From Mesorhizobium mediterraneum (GTDB lineage Bacteria; Pseudomonadota; Alphaproteobacteria; Rhizobiales; Rhizobiaceae): a stretch of DNA of 64,000 nt. The notes under the pieces are model-generated. The model was not told the origin of the DNA. It was given only the letters and a program-made list of their open reading frames with translations, and did not search any database. The translations under genes and the position numbers were made by a program. The DNA lies in the NCBI RefSeq assembly GCF_002284565.1, contig NZ_NPKI01000011.1:372001-436000 (forward strand), read 5' to 3'. This document shows positions 16,040-25,282 of the stretch, one piece after another. Each line of letters starts with the position of its first letter. Positions within the stretch are counted from its first letter, which is position 1.

Positions 16040-16777
16040 ATGCAGAAGGCCGCCATCGAACGGAACAATGAAACGATCGCAGCCCAGCTTACGCCGGTCG
16101 GCCGCGAGACGGTGCAGGATCGCGTCTATTCGGAGCTGCGTCGCGCCTTGATCGGCGGCCTCTTCGAGCCGAGCCAGGTGCTGACCATCCGCGGCCTCGC
16201 CGACGCGCTGGTCACCAGCACCATGCCGGTGCGCGAGGCGCTCGGACGACTGATCACGGAGAAGGCGCTGGAAGCGCTTCCCAACCGCTCCGTGCGCGTG
16301 CCGCCGATCACGCTGGAGCGGATCGACGATCTCTTGCGCGCCCGTTCCCTGATCGAGGGCGAAGCCATCGCGCTGGCCGCCACGCGCATGAACCCGCGCC
16401 AGATTGCTTCGGTCGAGGCCATGCTCGGCGAGTGGGACGAGATGCGGGCGCTGAAACACAAGAAGGATATCGACCGCGAGGCGACGCTCAACCAGAGCTT
16501 CCATTTCGAGATCTACCGCTGCTGCGGTTCCGCCGTGCTGATCCCGATGATCGAGAGCCTTTGGCTGCAATCAGGACCCTGCATCCGCGTTGCTATCTAT
16601 GCCTTTTCCGACGCCGGCGAGGTCGACACCGCCCACTACCATCGCAGCATCGTCGCAGCGCTTGCGAGGCAGGATGCGCAAGCGGCGCGCGAGGCGCTGG
16701 TGGCCGACATCAGCCGGCCTTTCGCCTTCCTGCGCGACAAGCTCCAATCCGCAAGCAAAGAAGGATTGAGGGCATGA
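16040..16777 (+). CDS. GntR family transcriptional regulator, FCD subfamily
   Basis: 245 residues. The winged helix covers about 22-85 (VYSELRRALIGGLFEPSQVL, TIRGLADALVTSTMPVREAL) and the FCD helical domain follows (RSLIEGEAIALAATRM). Metal/ligand positions appear in NQSFHFEIYR and YHRSIVAAL. It is divergent from the LivG-type operon and its stop overlaps the start of the DUF3830 gene, so it is co-transcribed with the catabolic genes and probably controls both arms of the cluster. Confidence 0.9.
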   Translation: MQKAAIERNNETIAAQLTPVGRETVQDRVYSELRRALIGGLFEPSQVLTIRGLADALVTSTMPVREALGRLITEKALEALPNRSVRVPPITLERIDDLLRARSLIEGEAIALAATRMNPRQIASVEAMLGEWDEMRALKHKKDIDREATLNQSFHFEIYRCCGSAVLIPMIESLWLQSGPCIRVAIYAFSDAGEVDTAHYHRSIVAALARQDAQAAREALVADISRPFAFLRDKLQSASKEGLRA

Positions 16778-17259
16778 CGCCTGCCATCAGGATCACTGAG
16801 GAACGTTCAAAGCTTTCCGTGACGGCGTTGCTGTTGCCTGAAAAGGCGCCTGACAACGCTGCCTTCCTGCTGGCCTATCTCGAGCAGCCGCGCGTCGTTG
16901 CCGGCATCCATGCGATGTGGACGGGGCCGGAGATCTCCTGCCCGGTTCCGTCAGCGGATATTGAGGGCCAAACCTATGCCAGGCCCCTGCCGGCGGAGAA
17001 TGCAACGCTGACGCCGCAGCCGGGCGACATCGTGCTATCCTACGTGCCGCCCCGCATGTGGGGCGGCAGTCCGAATGCGATTTTCGACATCGGGTTGTTT
17101 TACGGACAGGGCGCGCGCCTGCTGTTCCCGATCGGCTGGCTTGCCGGAAGCGTGGTCGCGCAGGTGCGTCCCGAGGAGCGCGACCGGTTCGCCGCCGCCT
17201 GCGGCGTGATCCGCCGCAACGGCGCTTGCGACATCACCTTCACTCGTGTGGAGATATGA
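16774..17259 (+). CDS. DUF3830 family protein
   Basis: 161 residues of a small all-beta, cyclophilin-like family of unknown function. Recognisable features are the RITEERSKLSVTALLLPEKAP start, DIVLSYVPPRMWGGSPNAIFD and the FYGQGARLLFPIGWLAGSVVAQV core. ATG 16774 overlaps the GntR stop (ATGA). DUF3830 genes often accompany amino-acid or amide catabolic genes in alphaproteobacteria. No catalytic role is established to my knowledge. Confidence 0.75.
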   Translation: MTPAIRITEERSKLSVTALLLPEKAPDNAAFLLAYLEQPRVVAGIHAMWTGPEISCPVPSADIEGQTYARPLPAENATLTPQPGDIVLSYVPPRMWGGSPNAIFDIGLFYGQGARLLFPIGWLAGSVVAQVRPEERDRFAAACGVIRRNGACDITFTRVEI

Positions 17260-17619
17260 ATGGCTGAGGACGACGACAGTTTCGAACTCTTCGATCTTCG
17301 TGTCGAGGCGGTTATCCCCGAGGGCAAGCCGATCTATTGCGGCGCCAAGGCGGGTGACTATTTCGAGCTCAAGGGTGAGATGCTGTCGATGCCGGCGGGG
17401 CAGGGTTTTTCGATCTATTCGATATCAGCCGTGCTGCCGCTGCTCGCGGCAAAACAGCGCCCGACCCACAAGAACGACTGGATGACATCAGACGCCGAGA
17501 TCGCCTGCCCCGATCCCAATTGCGCCAGCCGGCTGAGGATCGTCAGGACGGGCAAGCGGCGGTTCAGCCACGCCGAAACCACGGCGGTGCCGCTGCCGAA
17601 GGAGAATGACCAGAGATGA
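17260..17619 (+). CDS. TIGR04076 family protein
   Basis: 119 residues starting directly after the DUF3830 stop. It shows the family's pattern of an N-terminal strand region with CGAKAGDYFELKGE and a C-terminal NDWMTSDAEIACPDPNC segment containing two Cys residues. Function unknown. TIGR04076 proteins commonly neighbour aldo/keto reductases in catabolic operons, as here, so a role in the same reaction chain is likely. Confidence 0.75.
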   Translation: MAEDDDSFELFDLRVEAVIPEGKPIYCGAKAGDYFELKGEMLSMPAGQGFSIYSISAVLPLLAAKQRPTHKNDWMTSDAEIACPDPNCASRLRIVRTGKRRFSHAETTAVPLPKENDQR

Positions 17620-18671
17620 CCGAAAAGTCCTTCGAGCTCAGCCCCGGCTATACGATCTCACGCGTCATCCGCGGCGGCTGGCAGCTTGCCGGCGGGCATG
17701 GCGCGATCGATCGCCAACAGGCGGTGACCGACCTGATCGCCACTTTCGACGCCGGCATCAGGACCTATGATTGCGCCGATATCTATACCGGCGTCGAGGA
17801 GCTGATCGGCGCGGCGCGGCTGCGGCTTGCCAATGAGCGCGGCCTCGACGCCGCCGCCAAAATGAAGGTTCACACCAAGCTGGTGCCTGACCTGGAAAGG
17901 CTTGCAAACATCAGCCGCGACTATATCAGGGGCATCGTCGACCAGTCGCTGCGGCGGCTGAAGACGGAGCGGCTCGATCTCGTGCAGTTCCACTGGTGGG
18001 ATTATGCGCTGCCCGGCTATGTCGACGCGATGGGCTGGCTCAATGACCTTCGCCTGGAAGGCAAGGTGCGCAATGTCGGCACCACCAATTTCGATACGCC
18101 GCATTTGGCCGAGATCCTGGCCGCCGGGGTGCCGCTGGTCAGTCAGCAACTGCAATACTCCGTGCTCGACCAGCGGCCGGCCAACAGCCTCGCGGCACTC
18201 GCCAAGCAAAACGGCGTCAGTTTCCTCTGCTATGGTTCGGTGGCAGGCGGCTTCCTGAGCGAAAAATGGCTTGATGCTGCCGAGCCGCAGACGCCCCTCG
18301 AAAACCGGTCGCTGGTCAAATACAAGCTGATCATCGACGACTTCGGTGGCTGGGAGCTTTTCCAGGAGTTGCTTCGCACATTGAAGGCCGTCGCCGACCG
18401 CCATGGCGTCGACATCGCCACCATCGCCAGTGCCTGGGTGCTGGAGCAGCCGCAAGTGGCGGCCGTCATCGTCGGCGCCCGCAACCAGGCGCACGCCCTT
18501 GCCAATGCTAGGATTATGGACGTGGTGCTCGACGCCGACGACCGGGCGCGGATCGCCGCCGTGATCGCGCAAAGCCGTGGGCCATTAGGTGACGTCTACA
18601 CGCTGGAACGGGACCGCCACGGCCGCCACGGCTCGATCATGCACTACAATTTGAACGCAGGCCGGATATGA
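17616..18671 (+). CDS. Aldo/keto reductase
   Basis: 351 residues of a (beta/alpha)8 NAD(P)H-dependent reductase. The catalytic tetrad is visible: Asp and Tyr in TYDCADIYTG (near 50-58), Lys in KMKVHTKL and His in DLVQFHWWDY. Nucleotide contacts appear near VIVGARNQAHALAN. Its start overlaps the TIGR04076 stop and its stop overlaps the next start. It may reduce the carbonyl made by the FAD oxidase or oxidise a sugar-like ring (inference). Confidence 0.88.
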   Translation: MTEKSFELSPGYTISRVIRGGWQLAGGHGAIDRQQAVTDLIATFDAGIRTYDCADIYTGVEELIGAARLRLANERGLDAAAKMKVHTKLVPDLERLANISRDYIRGIVDQSLRRLKTERLDLVQFHWWDYALPGYVDAMGWLNDLRLEGKVRNVGTTNFDTPHLAEILAAGVPLVSQQLQYSVLDQRPANSLAALAKQNGVSFLCYGSVAGGFLSEKWLDAAEPQTPLENRSLVKYKLIIDDFGGWELFQELLRTLKAVADRHGVDIATIASAWVLEQPQVAAVIVGARNQAHALANARIMDVVLDADDRARIAAVIAQSRGPLGDVYTLERDRHGRHGSIMHYNLNAGRI

Positions 18672-19108
18672 GCGCCGCCATGGACGAGAAGTCCTCTCTG
18701 CTTTCCCGCGCGAGCGCCGAGGTCGTCGATCTTCACCGCTTTTTCGTCGACTGGTTCGTTGCAGGAAGCGCGGACAGGGCGGATTTCAGCCGCTTCGAAC
18801 GCGTCATGAACGAAAGTTTCTGCATGGTTGCGCCGGACGGCCAGATCCTCGATCGTGACGCAGTGGTCGACCACGTCAGGGTAAGCCGCGCTACCTGTGA
18901 TGGCGACTTCACCATTTCGATCGAAGACATCAGGGCCAGCTGGCAGGCCGACGACGCGATCGTCCTCTGCTACGTCGAAACGCAGCAGCGCGCCGGCAAG
19001 CACAGCCGCCGTCGCTCGAGTGCCGTTTTCACCACCAGTTCATCGGCGCCCAATGGCGTTGAATGGCGACATCTGCATGAAACCTGGCTGCAGGTGTCGG
19101 AAGGCTGA
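18668..19108 (+). CDS. DUF4440/SnoaL-like small protein
   Basis: 146 residues with an NTF2-like look: an amphipathic N-terminal helix (VVDLHRFFVDWFVAG), FERVMNESFCMVAPDG and a final curved-sheet segment GVEWRHLHETWLQV. Such folds act as isomerases or dehydratases or simply bind ligand. It overlaps the aldo/keto reductase stop by 4 nt. Function not established. Confidence 0.65.
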   Translation: MSAAMDEKSSLLSRASAEVVDLHRFFVDWFVAGSADRADFSRFERVMNESFCMVAPDGQILDRDAVVDHVRVSRATCDGDFTISIEDIRASWQADDAIVLCYVETQQRAGKHSRRRSSAVFTTSSSAPNGVEWRHLHETWLQVSEG

Positions 19109-19161
19109 ACAGGCTCAAGACATGAATTGAATCAGTGTCGTGTAACGAAAGGGGAACAACA

Positions 19162-20421
19162 GTGACAAAGACGATACTTCAGATCACCACCGCGCTGGCT
19201 CTGCTGACAGCCGCCGGTGCAGCGCAAGCCGCCGATTGCAAGATCACGGTCGGCCTCGTCATGGAACTGACCGGTCCGGCCGGCGAATACGGCCAGGCCG
19301 GCGCCAAGTCGGTCGAAATGGCCTTCCGCGATATCAACGACGCCGGCGGCGTGCGCGGTTGCGATCTCGCCACCGACACGCGTGACAGTCAGAGCCAGGG
19401 CAACATTGCGGTCGACGCCGCAACCCAGCTCGTGCAGGTCAAGAAGGTGCCGGTGATCATCGGCGGCATCATCTCCTCGGTGTCGATCCCGATCCTGACG
19501 TCGGTCACCGCTCCGGCCAAGATCGTCCAGGTCTCGCCGGCTTCCTCGTCGCCGACGCTGACGGCGCTCGGGCGCGACGGCAAGACCAATGGCATCTTCT
19601 TCCGCACCATCACCTCGGATGCGCTGCAGGGCGTCGCCGCGGCCAAATATGACATCGACAAGGGCTTCAAGAAGCTGTCGGTCATCCACGTCAACAACGA
19701 CTTCGGCGTCAACATGGTGGCGGAATTCTCGCGCGCCTATAAGGCGCTCGGCGGCACCATCGTCTCCGACACGCCCTACAATGAAAAGCAGTCGAGCTAT
19801 GCGTCCGAAGTCACGGCGGCCATGGCCGGCGAGCCCGACGGGCTTTATCTCGTCAGCACGCCTGTCGACGGCGCGACCATCGCCCGTACCTGGATCTCGC
19901 AGGGCGGTGTCCAGAAATTCCTGCTCAATGACGGCATGAACAGCCCGGACTTCATCGAATCCGTCGGCGCCGATTATTTGAAGGACGCTTATGGCACTTC
20001 CTCGGGCACCAGCCCGACCGCATCGACCGAGTATTTCACCAAGAACTACAAGGAATTTTCGGGCATCGAACCGTCGAACCCGGCGGCCGACCGGTCCTAT
20101 GATGCCGGCGCCATCGTCGGATTGGCAATCGCTATTGCCGGGTCCGAGGATCCGGCCAAGATCAAGGAGGCCATGTACAAGGCGGTCGACCCGGCCGGCA
20201 CGCCGATCTATGCCGGCAAGGACGAGTTCGCCAAGGCGCTCGGCCTGATCAAGGATGGCAAGCCGATCCGCTACGAAGGCGTCATCGGCCCGGTCGCCTT
20301 CGACAAATACGGCGACATCACCGGCCCGTTCCGCCTCTGGAAGATCGTCGACGGCAAGGTGACGTCCGATGGCGAAATGACGACGGATGACGTCAACGCC
20401 CTGCAGGCGAAGCTTCAGTAA
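19162..20421 (+). CDS. ABC transporter substrate-binding protein, Leu/Ile/Val type
   Basis: 419 residues. A Sec signal peptide (KTILQITTALALLTAAGAAQA) is followed by the LIVBP N-lobe ITVGLVMELTGPAGEYGQAG. Later segments include FRTITSDALQGVAAAKY and VNNDFGVNMVAEF. GTG 19162 is preferred because GGGGAA stands ahead of it and the signal peptide begins there; an upstream in-frame ATG-less stretch to 19135 adds no signal features. It should feed the LivGFHM-type channel on the other side of the GntR gene. Confidence 0.9.
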   Translation: MTKTILQITTALALLTAAGAAQAADCKITVGLVMELTGPAGEYGQAGAKSVEMAFRDINDAGGVRGCDLATDTRDSQSQGNIAVDAATQLVQVKKVPVIIGGIISSVSIPILTSVTAPAKIVQVSPASSSPTLTALGRDGKTNGIFFRTITSDALQGVAAAKYDIDKGFKKLSVIHVNNDFGVNMVAEFSRAYKALGGTIVSDTPYNEKQSSYASEVTAAMAGEPDGLYLVSTPVDGATIARTWISQGGVQKFLLNDGMNSPDFIESVGADYLKDAYGTSSGTSPTASTEYFTKNYKEFSGIEPSNPAADRSYDAGAIVGLAIAIAGSEDPAKIKEAMYKAVDPAGTPIYAGKDEFAKALGLIKDGKPIRYEGVIGPVAFDKYGDITGPFRLWKIVDGKVTSDGEMTTDDVNALQAKLQ

Positions 20422-20433
20422 GGCGCCTATATC

Positions 20434-20469
20434 TGTCCGGCATCATTTCATTGAGGTTGATGCCGGACA
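20434..20469. terminator. Hairpin after the binding-protein gene
   Basis: Perfect 12-bp inverted repeat TGTCCGGCATCA / TGATGCCGGACA with a 12-nt loop, 13 bp past the stop and between convergent genes. There is no T-run, so it may act as a transcript stabiliser or a Rho-assisted end. Confidence 0.6.
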
Positions 20470-20494
20470 CCACCGTCCCGACTCGCACGCTCAG

Positions 20495-21034
20495 CTAGTA
20501 TAGCGGCTTGGCCATGTGCCGGGGTGTCGGCCACTCCGTCGTGATCCCGGGCTGCACCGGCCGCTCCAGATAGGTCGACAAAACCACGTAGCTTCGCGTC
20601 GAGGTGACGCCGGGCGTTTCGTAAAGCCGCGACAGCAGGCCTTCGAGCGCCCGAGTGTCCTCGGTGCGGACTTTGATCAGCATGCATGTGTCGCCGGCCA
20701 CCGAATGAATCTCCTCGACTTCGGGGTGCTCGGAAATCGCCATCAGTTCGGGGGTCTTTCCCCAGCCCTTGGTGTCGATGTGCACGAAAGCGAGTAGCGG
20801 CTTGCGCACCGCCTTGGGATCGATGATCGCCGCGGTGTTGCGGATGGCGCCGCTGCGCCGAAGCCGCTTCACCCGTTCATGGGCTGCCGGCGGCGACAGG
20901 CCGACGCGTTCGCCGAGCTCGGCATAGCTGATCGTGGCGTCATCGACCAGAACGCCTAATATTTTTCGGTCGGTGGCGTCGATGTCGCGGGCGGCAGGCC
21001 TGTTCTGCGGAATGCCATCTGTTTCTTCGTCCAT
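20495..21034 (-). CDS. Lrp/AsnC family transcriptional regulator
   Basis: 179 residues. The AsnC-type helix-turn-helix spans about 18-75 (DATDRKILGVLVDDATISYA, ELGERVGLSPPAAHERVKRL) and the RAM ligand domain follows (VHIDTKGWGKTPELMAISEH, VAGDTCMLIKVRTED). It is divergent from an MFS carrier gene with only 48 bp between starts, so it likely controls that carrier in response to an amino acid. ATG 21034 gives a normal N terminus; an upstream extension would read through the carrier gene. Confidence 0.9.
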   Translation of the reverse strand: MDEETDGIPQNRPAARDIDATDRKILGVLVDDATISYAELGERVGLSPPAAHERVKRLRRSGAIRNTAAIIDPKAVRKPLLAFVHIDTKGWGKTPELMAISEHPEVEEIHSVAGDTCMLIKVRTEDTRALEGLLSRLYETPGVTSTRSYVVLSTYLERPVQPGITTEWPTPRHMAKPLY

Positions 21035-21038
21035 AATG

Positions 21039-21062
21039 AAATTCCTTATTGATACAGAATTT
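21039..21062. promoter_or_regulatory. Candidate AsnC-type operator
   Basis: Perfect inverted arms AAATTC and GAATTT separated by 12 bp, filling most of the 48-bp gap between the divergent AsnC and MFS genes. The A/T-rich, spaced-dyad form suits Lrp/AsnC proteins. Confidence 0.4.
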
Positions 21063-21082
21063 AATACGGTCATTATTGCCAT

Positions 21083-22255
21083 ATGTCGAACAGTGATCAA
21101 GTCGCAACATTGACGGCTAGGCCGCCTATCCCGGCGCTCGCTTATCTGCTCACTGGATGCATCGCCGTGATCGGCTCCAACTCGCTGGTTCTCGGTCCGA
21201 TAGCACCGGCGGTGGCCGCGTCGTTTGCGACAAGCGTGCCGGCCGTCATGATCGCGTCCGCTGCGTTCGGCCTCGGAACATCCGCAAGCGCCTTGTTCCT
21301 GGCGCGCTATATCGATCGGCTTGGCGCTCGCCGCATGCTGCAAGGGGCCTTGCTGCTGCTGGCGATAGCGCTTCTCGCCAGCGCCGCCGCGCCGACGGTG
21401 ACGGCGCTGGTTGCGGCCCAGCTTCTCGCCGGCATCGCCGCCGGTATCGCCATGCCGGCAATCTATGCCAGCGCCGCAGCGATCGCGCCACTTGGCCGCG
21501 AAAGCGGGACGATCGGCGTCGTGCTGACCGGATGGACGCTGAGCATGGTAGCCGGCGTTTCGCTATCGGCGGTGCTTGCCGATCTGCTGCATTGGCGCGC
21601 CGTTTTTGCGGCGGTCGCGGTCCTTGCGGCGCTCGCGTTGACCGGCCTTACGCTGACGTCGCTGAGCGACGTCAGGAAGAGCGGTCCGGCGCCGACACCG
21701 CTCGGCGCTTTGGCCGTTCCCGGCATAGTGCCGCTTCTGGTGGCCTGCGGCGCCTTCATGACCGCCTTTTACGGTGTCTATGGCTATCTCGGCGATCACC
21801 TTCACAATGGCTTGGGACGGCCGGTCAGCGCCAATGGGCTGGCCGCGCTCGCCTATGGCGCCGGCTTCGGCACGGCGGCACTTCTTGACGGCGTGATCGA
21901 TCGCATTGGAGCGCGCCGCGTCATGCCGTTCGCCTATCTTCTGGTCGCGATCGTCTATGTCGCGCTTGCCGCGTCAAGCAGTAGTTTTCATCTGACCATC
22001 GCGATGGTGGCGGTCTGGGGCCTTGCCAATCATTTCGGGCTGAACGTCCTGGTGATGCGCCTTTCGGCGCTCGACCCGGCGCGGCGCGGCACCATCATGG
22101 GTTTGAACAGCGCAGTGACCTATCTCGCGGTGTTTGTCGGCACCACGGCCTTCGGACCGCTTTATTCCAGCTTTGGCTTTGCGGCATCGGCCGTGGTCGC
22201 AGCGTTGCTCATGCTGGTTGCCGCTTCGGCGGCGGCGTGGCATTCGCCGCGGTAG
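21083..22255 (+). CDS. MFS transporter
   Basis: 390 residues with about 12 hydrophobic spans and the MFS loop-2 pattern ARYIDRLGARRMLQGALLLL after span 2, repeated as DGVIDRIGARRVMPFAYLL after span 8. This points to a drug/metabolite proton antiporter. Divergence from an AsnC regulator suggests export of an amino acid or a related metabolite (inference). Confidence 0.88.
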   Translation: MSNSDQVATLTARPPIPALAYLLTGCIAVIGSNSLVLGPIAPAVAASFATSVPAVMIASAAFGLGTSASALFLARYIDRLGARRMLQGALLLLAIALLASAAAPTVTALVAAQLLAGIAAGIAMPAIYASAAAIAPLGRESGTIGVVLTGWTLSMVAGVSLSAVLADLLHWRAVFAAVAVLAALALTGLTLTSLSDVRKSGPAPTPLGALAVPGIVPLLVACGAFMTAFYGVYGYLGDHLHNGLGRPVSANGLAALAYGAGFGTAALLDGVIDRIGARRVMPFAYLLVAIVYVALAASSSSFHLTIAMVAVWGLANHFGLNVLVMRLSALDPARRGTIMGLNSAVTYLAVFVGTTAFGPLYSSFGFAASAVVAALLMLVAASAAAWHSPR

Positions 22256-22417
22256 TCGCGGACCATCGCAAGTCGCCGGTTTGAGCCACGCGGCGGCAAG
22301 CGGCAGAGCTTGCGCCTCCCTCCTGTCCTTCGATAAATGCAAATGAAAGTGCCACAGTCCGGAAGGACGCGCGGCGCTGTATACGGATATCCGGCTGCGA
22401 GCCCGTCTGGACATGGG

Positions 22418-22843
22418 ATGAACACGACGCTTGAAACCACCGCAGACCCTTCGCCGAGAGAGCTCGCTTTTCTCGGGGAGCGGCTCAGCGCGTTCAACGA
22501 CAGCGATGTCGGTCCGGCCAACAGGAAGGCGCTCGCGGTGTTCGTGCGCGATGAGCATGGCGCCGTTGTCGCCGGTATCTCGGGATACACCGCCTGGGGC
22601 TGGCTCTATGTGCAATGGCTCTGGGTTGATGAGCGCCTGCGCGGCCAGCACATGGCCGGCAATATGCTGGATGCGGCCGAACAGGAAGCCGTCGCGCGCG
22701 GCTGTCACGGCGCCCTGATCGACACGTTCAATCCGAAAGCGGCCAAGGCCTATGAGCGTCAGGGATATCGGCCTTTCGGCGTGCTTCCCGATTTTCCCGT
22801 TGGCCGCAGCCGCGTCTTCCTGCAGAAGAAATTGTTGGCTTGA
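22418..22843 (+). CDS. GNAT family N-acetyltransferase
   Basis: About 141 residues. GNAT motif A is seen in WLWVDERLRGQHMAGNMLDAAEQEA (acetyl-CoA loop RLRGQHMAG), and motif B ends AYERQGYRPFGVLPDFPVG. ATG 22418 is preferred over two upstream in-frame ATGs because the preceding residues look non-coding. Substrate unknown; relatives modify small amines or antibiotics. Confidence 0.8.
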   Translation: MNTTLETTADPSPRELAFLGERLSAFNDSDVGPANRKALAVFVRDEHGAVVAGISGYTAWGWLYVQWLWVDERLRGQHMAGNMLDAAEQEAVARGCHGALIDTFNPKAAKAYERQGYRPFGVLPDFPVGRSRVFLQKKLLA

Positions 22844-22922
22844 GTACGGTCGAGCCGAAGCCCGAAGGATTTGGCCCAAACCAGCCCGGCAAAATGACCA
22901 ACCTGATCTCATCTTGCTCTAG

Positions 22923-24038
22923 TTAGCCGGCAAGGCGCCCGCCGCGCATCGGCTGTGGCACACCGGTGGTGGTCGGGAAGCTGATCGGCAGGCCCCTGAG
23001 CACGCGGACCGCAAGGAAGGCGAAGCACTCCGCCTCCACTGCGTCACCTTTCCAGCCGAGCGCCTCCGCCGGCACCGCTTCGACGCCGGCGCGGCTGGCA
23101 AGCATGGCCATGATCGTCGGGTTGTGGCGGCCGCCGCCGCTGACCACCAGCCGCTTCGGCCGATGCGGCAGAAGGTCGAGCGCTTTGCCGACGGCGGCGA
23201 CCGTGAAGGCCGTCAGCAGTGCTGCGCCATCCTCAGCGTTCATTCCATCCGCCATGGCCGCGCCGAAATCGAACCGGTCCAGCGATTTTGGATAGGGCTT
23301 GGCCAGATAGGGATGCTGCAAGAGCTTGGCCAGCCGGGCTTCGTCGACGGTGCCGGCGCGGGCCAATGCGCCATCGCGGTCCATCTCGCCAAGCCCTTTC
23401 GACTTGATGAAATCGTTCAACGGCGCATTGGCCGGTCCCGTGTCGAAGGCGACGACATTATCCTTGCCGTCCCACCAGGTGATATTGGCAACGCCACCGA
23501 GATTGAGCACGGCCGTGTCGCCGCTGGCGTCGGCATCGCGCAGCAACGCGGCGTGATAGGCCGCCGACAGCGGCGCGCCCTGGCCACCGGCGCGCATGTC
23601 GGCCGAGCGGAAATCATAGGCCACTTTGGTACCCAGAATGGCATGCATCAACGCGCCATCGCCGAGCTGGCGGGTCTGGCCGAGCCGGCCGACTTGCGGC
23701 GCGCGATGCAGCACGGTCTGGCCATGGAAGCCGACGACCCCAATATCGGCCATCGTCAGACCGTAGCTTTCGACCAGGTTCTTGACCGCCGCGGACTGGG
23801 CGCGCGTCAGCGCCTGTTCGGCCTCGCGAAAAATCGCCGGCTCCGGTCCGGTGAAATTCCATGCCCTGGCTTGATCCAGCGTCTCCTCCAGCAGGGTCCG
23901 GATCGATCTGGGGTAGGGTGCGAGCGTGTAGGTGCCGAAATCCGCAATCCGCTCGCCGTCGGTCTTGATCAGCGCAACATCGATATTACCGTCCAGCACG
24001 GTGCCGGTCATCAGACCGACGGCCCAAATTGGTTCCAT
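22923..24038 (-). CDS. anmK: Anhydro-N-acetylmuramic acid kinase
   Basis: 371 residues, the usual AnmK length. It hydrolyses and phosphorylates 1,6-anhydro-MurNAc to MurNAc-6-phosphate in peptidoglycan recycling. The nucleotide-binding start [20 protein letters not shown] and the catalytic-region segments [14 protein letters not shown] and [15 protein letters not shown] are visible, with [13 protein letters not shown] near the C terminus. ATG 24038 gives the family N terminus. It is the last gene of a long minus-strand recycling operon whose MurQ would consume its product. Confidence 0.92.
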   Translation of the reverse strand: MEPIWAVGLMTGTVLDGNIDVALIKTDGERIADFGTYTLAPYPRSIRTLLEETLDQARAWNFTGPEPAIFREAEQALTRAQSAAVKNLVESYGLTMADIGVVGFHGQTVLHRAPQVGRLGQTRQLGDGALMHAILGTKVAYDFRSADMRAGGQGAPLSAAYHAALLRDADASGDTAVLNLGGVANITWWDGKDNVVAFDTGPANAPLNDFIKSKGLGEMDRDGALARAGTVDEARLAKLLQHPYLAKPYPKSLDRFDFGAAMADGMNAEDGAALLTAFTVAAVGKALDLLPHRPKRLVVSGGGRHNPTIMAMLASRAGVEAVPAEALGWKGDAVEAECFAFLAVRVLRGLPISFPTTTGVPQPMRGGRLAG

Positions 24039-24045
24039 AACTATC

Positions 24046-25050
24046 CTAGGCTCCATTGACGAGATCGCTGACCGACTGGCGAAGCGCTGCGATCCCACTG
24101 TTGAAATGACGTGTCGGATGGATCCGGTTGGTGAGCAAGGTCCATGCCTTGCCTTTGTCGAAGTCGATCCACAGCCCGGTGCCGGTAAAGCCGGTATGCC
24201 CGATCGTCCCAGGGCTGCACAGCCGGCCGCCGGACCAGCCTTCATAGGGCTGCTCCCAGCCATGGGTGCGGGTCGCGGACAACGGCGTGCGCATCAGCGT
24301 GATCGTACGCGCGGATGCGCCGGTCCCGTCCAGCAACCCTTGTGCAAAGTCGAGGATAGACGCCGCCGTTCCGAACAGCCCGGCGTGACCCCCACCTTGC
24401 AGCGCCGAGCAATTGTCGTCGTGGACCTCGCCGCAGAGCACGCGATGACGCCAGGTGCAGTCTTCCGTCGCCGCCGAGGCATCCGGCTCGGCGGAGAACG
24501 CAAAGCCCGGGCCGGGGTCCATCTCGCGGATGGCCTTTCCCGACACGCGCTCCAGGGCAAAGCCGAGCAGGATAAAATTGATGTCGGAATAGACCGGTTC
24601 CCCGGCCTGCCATTCGCGCTGCAGGACGAAGGCGCGCAACAGCTCGAGGTCGCGCCCGTAGGTGTAGATTGGCGCAACGGCGGGAAACGGCGTCTGATGG
24701 CCGAGGCACTGGCGAAACGTCACCTTCCGCTCCCAGGCCTTTTCATCATATTGGCGCAGGTCGGATAGAACCGAGATCAGCGGTGCATCGAGATCGATGA
24801 CGCCTTCCTCCGCCAGCGCCAGGATGCGTGGCGTCGTGAAGATGATTTTGGTCAACGAGGCGAGATCGAACCAGGTTTCGACATGCATCGGCCGCACCTT
24901 CGGCACGATTTGAGCCGAGCCGATTGCCCGGACGAAGCGGTCGCCATGCCGATCGACCATGCCGAGCACGCCGCCGGGAATGCGTGAGGCAGCCACCGCC
25001 GCTTCGAGAGGGGCGAAGGCGCGGTCGAAGAAGTGGGCGAGGTCGGTCAA
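24046..25050 (-). CDS. Serine hydrolase, beta-lactamase/D-Ala carboxypeptidase fold
   Basis: 334 residues of a class C-like serine hydrolase. The nucleophile motif SLTK is at 65-68, a YSD triad (replacing YxN) near 150 and HTG near 280 ([14 protein letters not shown]). TTG 25050 is the start because GGAGG stands about 7 nt ahead and no upstream ATG fits. Between anmK and a peptide importer it probably trims D-Ala or other groups from imported muropeptides, either in the cytoplasm (no signal peptide is visible) or at the membrane (inference). A plain esterase is possible. Confidence 0.85.
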   Translation of the reverse strand: MTDLAHFFDRAFAPLEAAVAASRIPGGVLGMVDRHGDRFVRAIGSAQIVPKVRPMHVETWFDLASLTKIIFTTPRILALAEEGVIDLDAPLISVLSDLRQYDEKAWERKVTFRQCLGHQTPFPAVAPIYTYGRDLELLRAFVLQREWQAGEPVYSDINFILLGFALERVSGKAIREMDPGPGFAFSAEPDASAATEDCTWRHRVLCGEVHDDNCSALQGGGHAGLFGTAASILDFAQGLLDGTGASARTITLMRTPLSATRTHGWEQPYEGWSGGRLCSPGTIGHTGFTGTGLWIDFDKGKAWTLLTNRIHPTRHFNSGIAALRQSVSDLVNGA

Positions 25051-25084
25051 TGCCAGCCTCCGCTCGAAACTTGGCGCTTTACGA

Positions 25085-25244
25085 CACCCCCCTCCGTCCT
25101 GCCGGACATCTCCCCCTCAAGGGGGGAGATTGGCAGTTTTGGCGCCGCCGTCCATTTCTTTCCGCGTTGAAAATTGGCGAAACCTAAGGCGATATCCAAT
25201 CTCCCCCCTTGAGGGGGAGATGTCCGGCAGGACAGAGGGGGGTG
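25085..25244. repeat. Large palindromic intergenic element, copy 2
   Basis: Inverted arms start CACCCCCC and contain GTCCTGCCGGACATCTCCCC; the far arm ends GGGGGGTG. The middle, read on the minus strand, has TTTCGCCAATTTTCAAC, matching the middle of copy 1 at 6444-6614. It interrupts the recycling operon between the importer ATPase gene and the serine hydrolase gene. A half palindrome TTTTGGGCGACATGC follows at about 25267. Confidence 0.88.
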
Positions 25245-25282
25245 CTGTCCCGCTGCGTCTGGATAATTTTGGGCGACATGCA

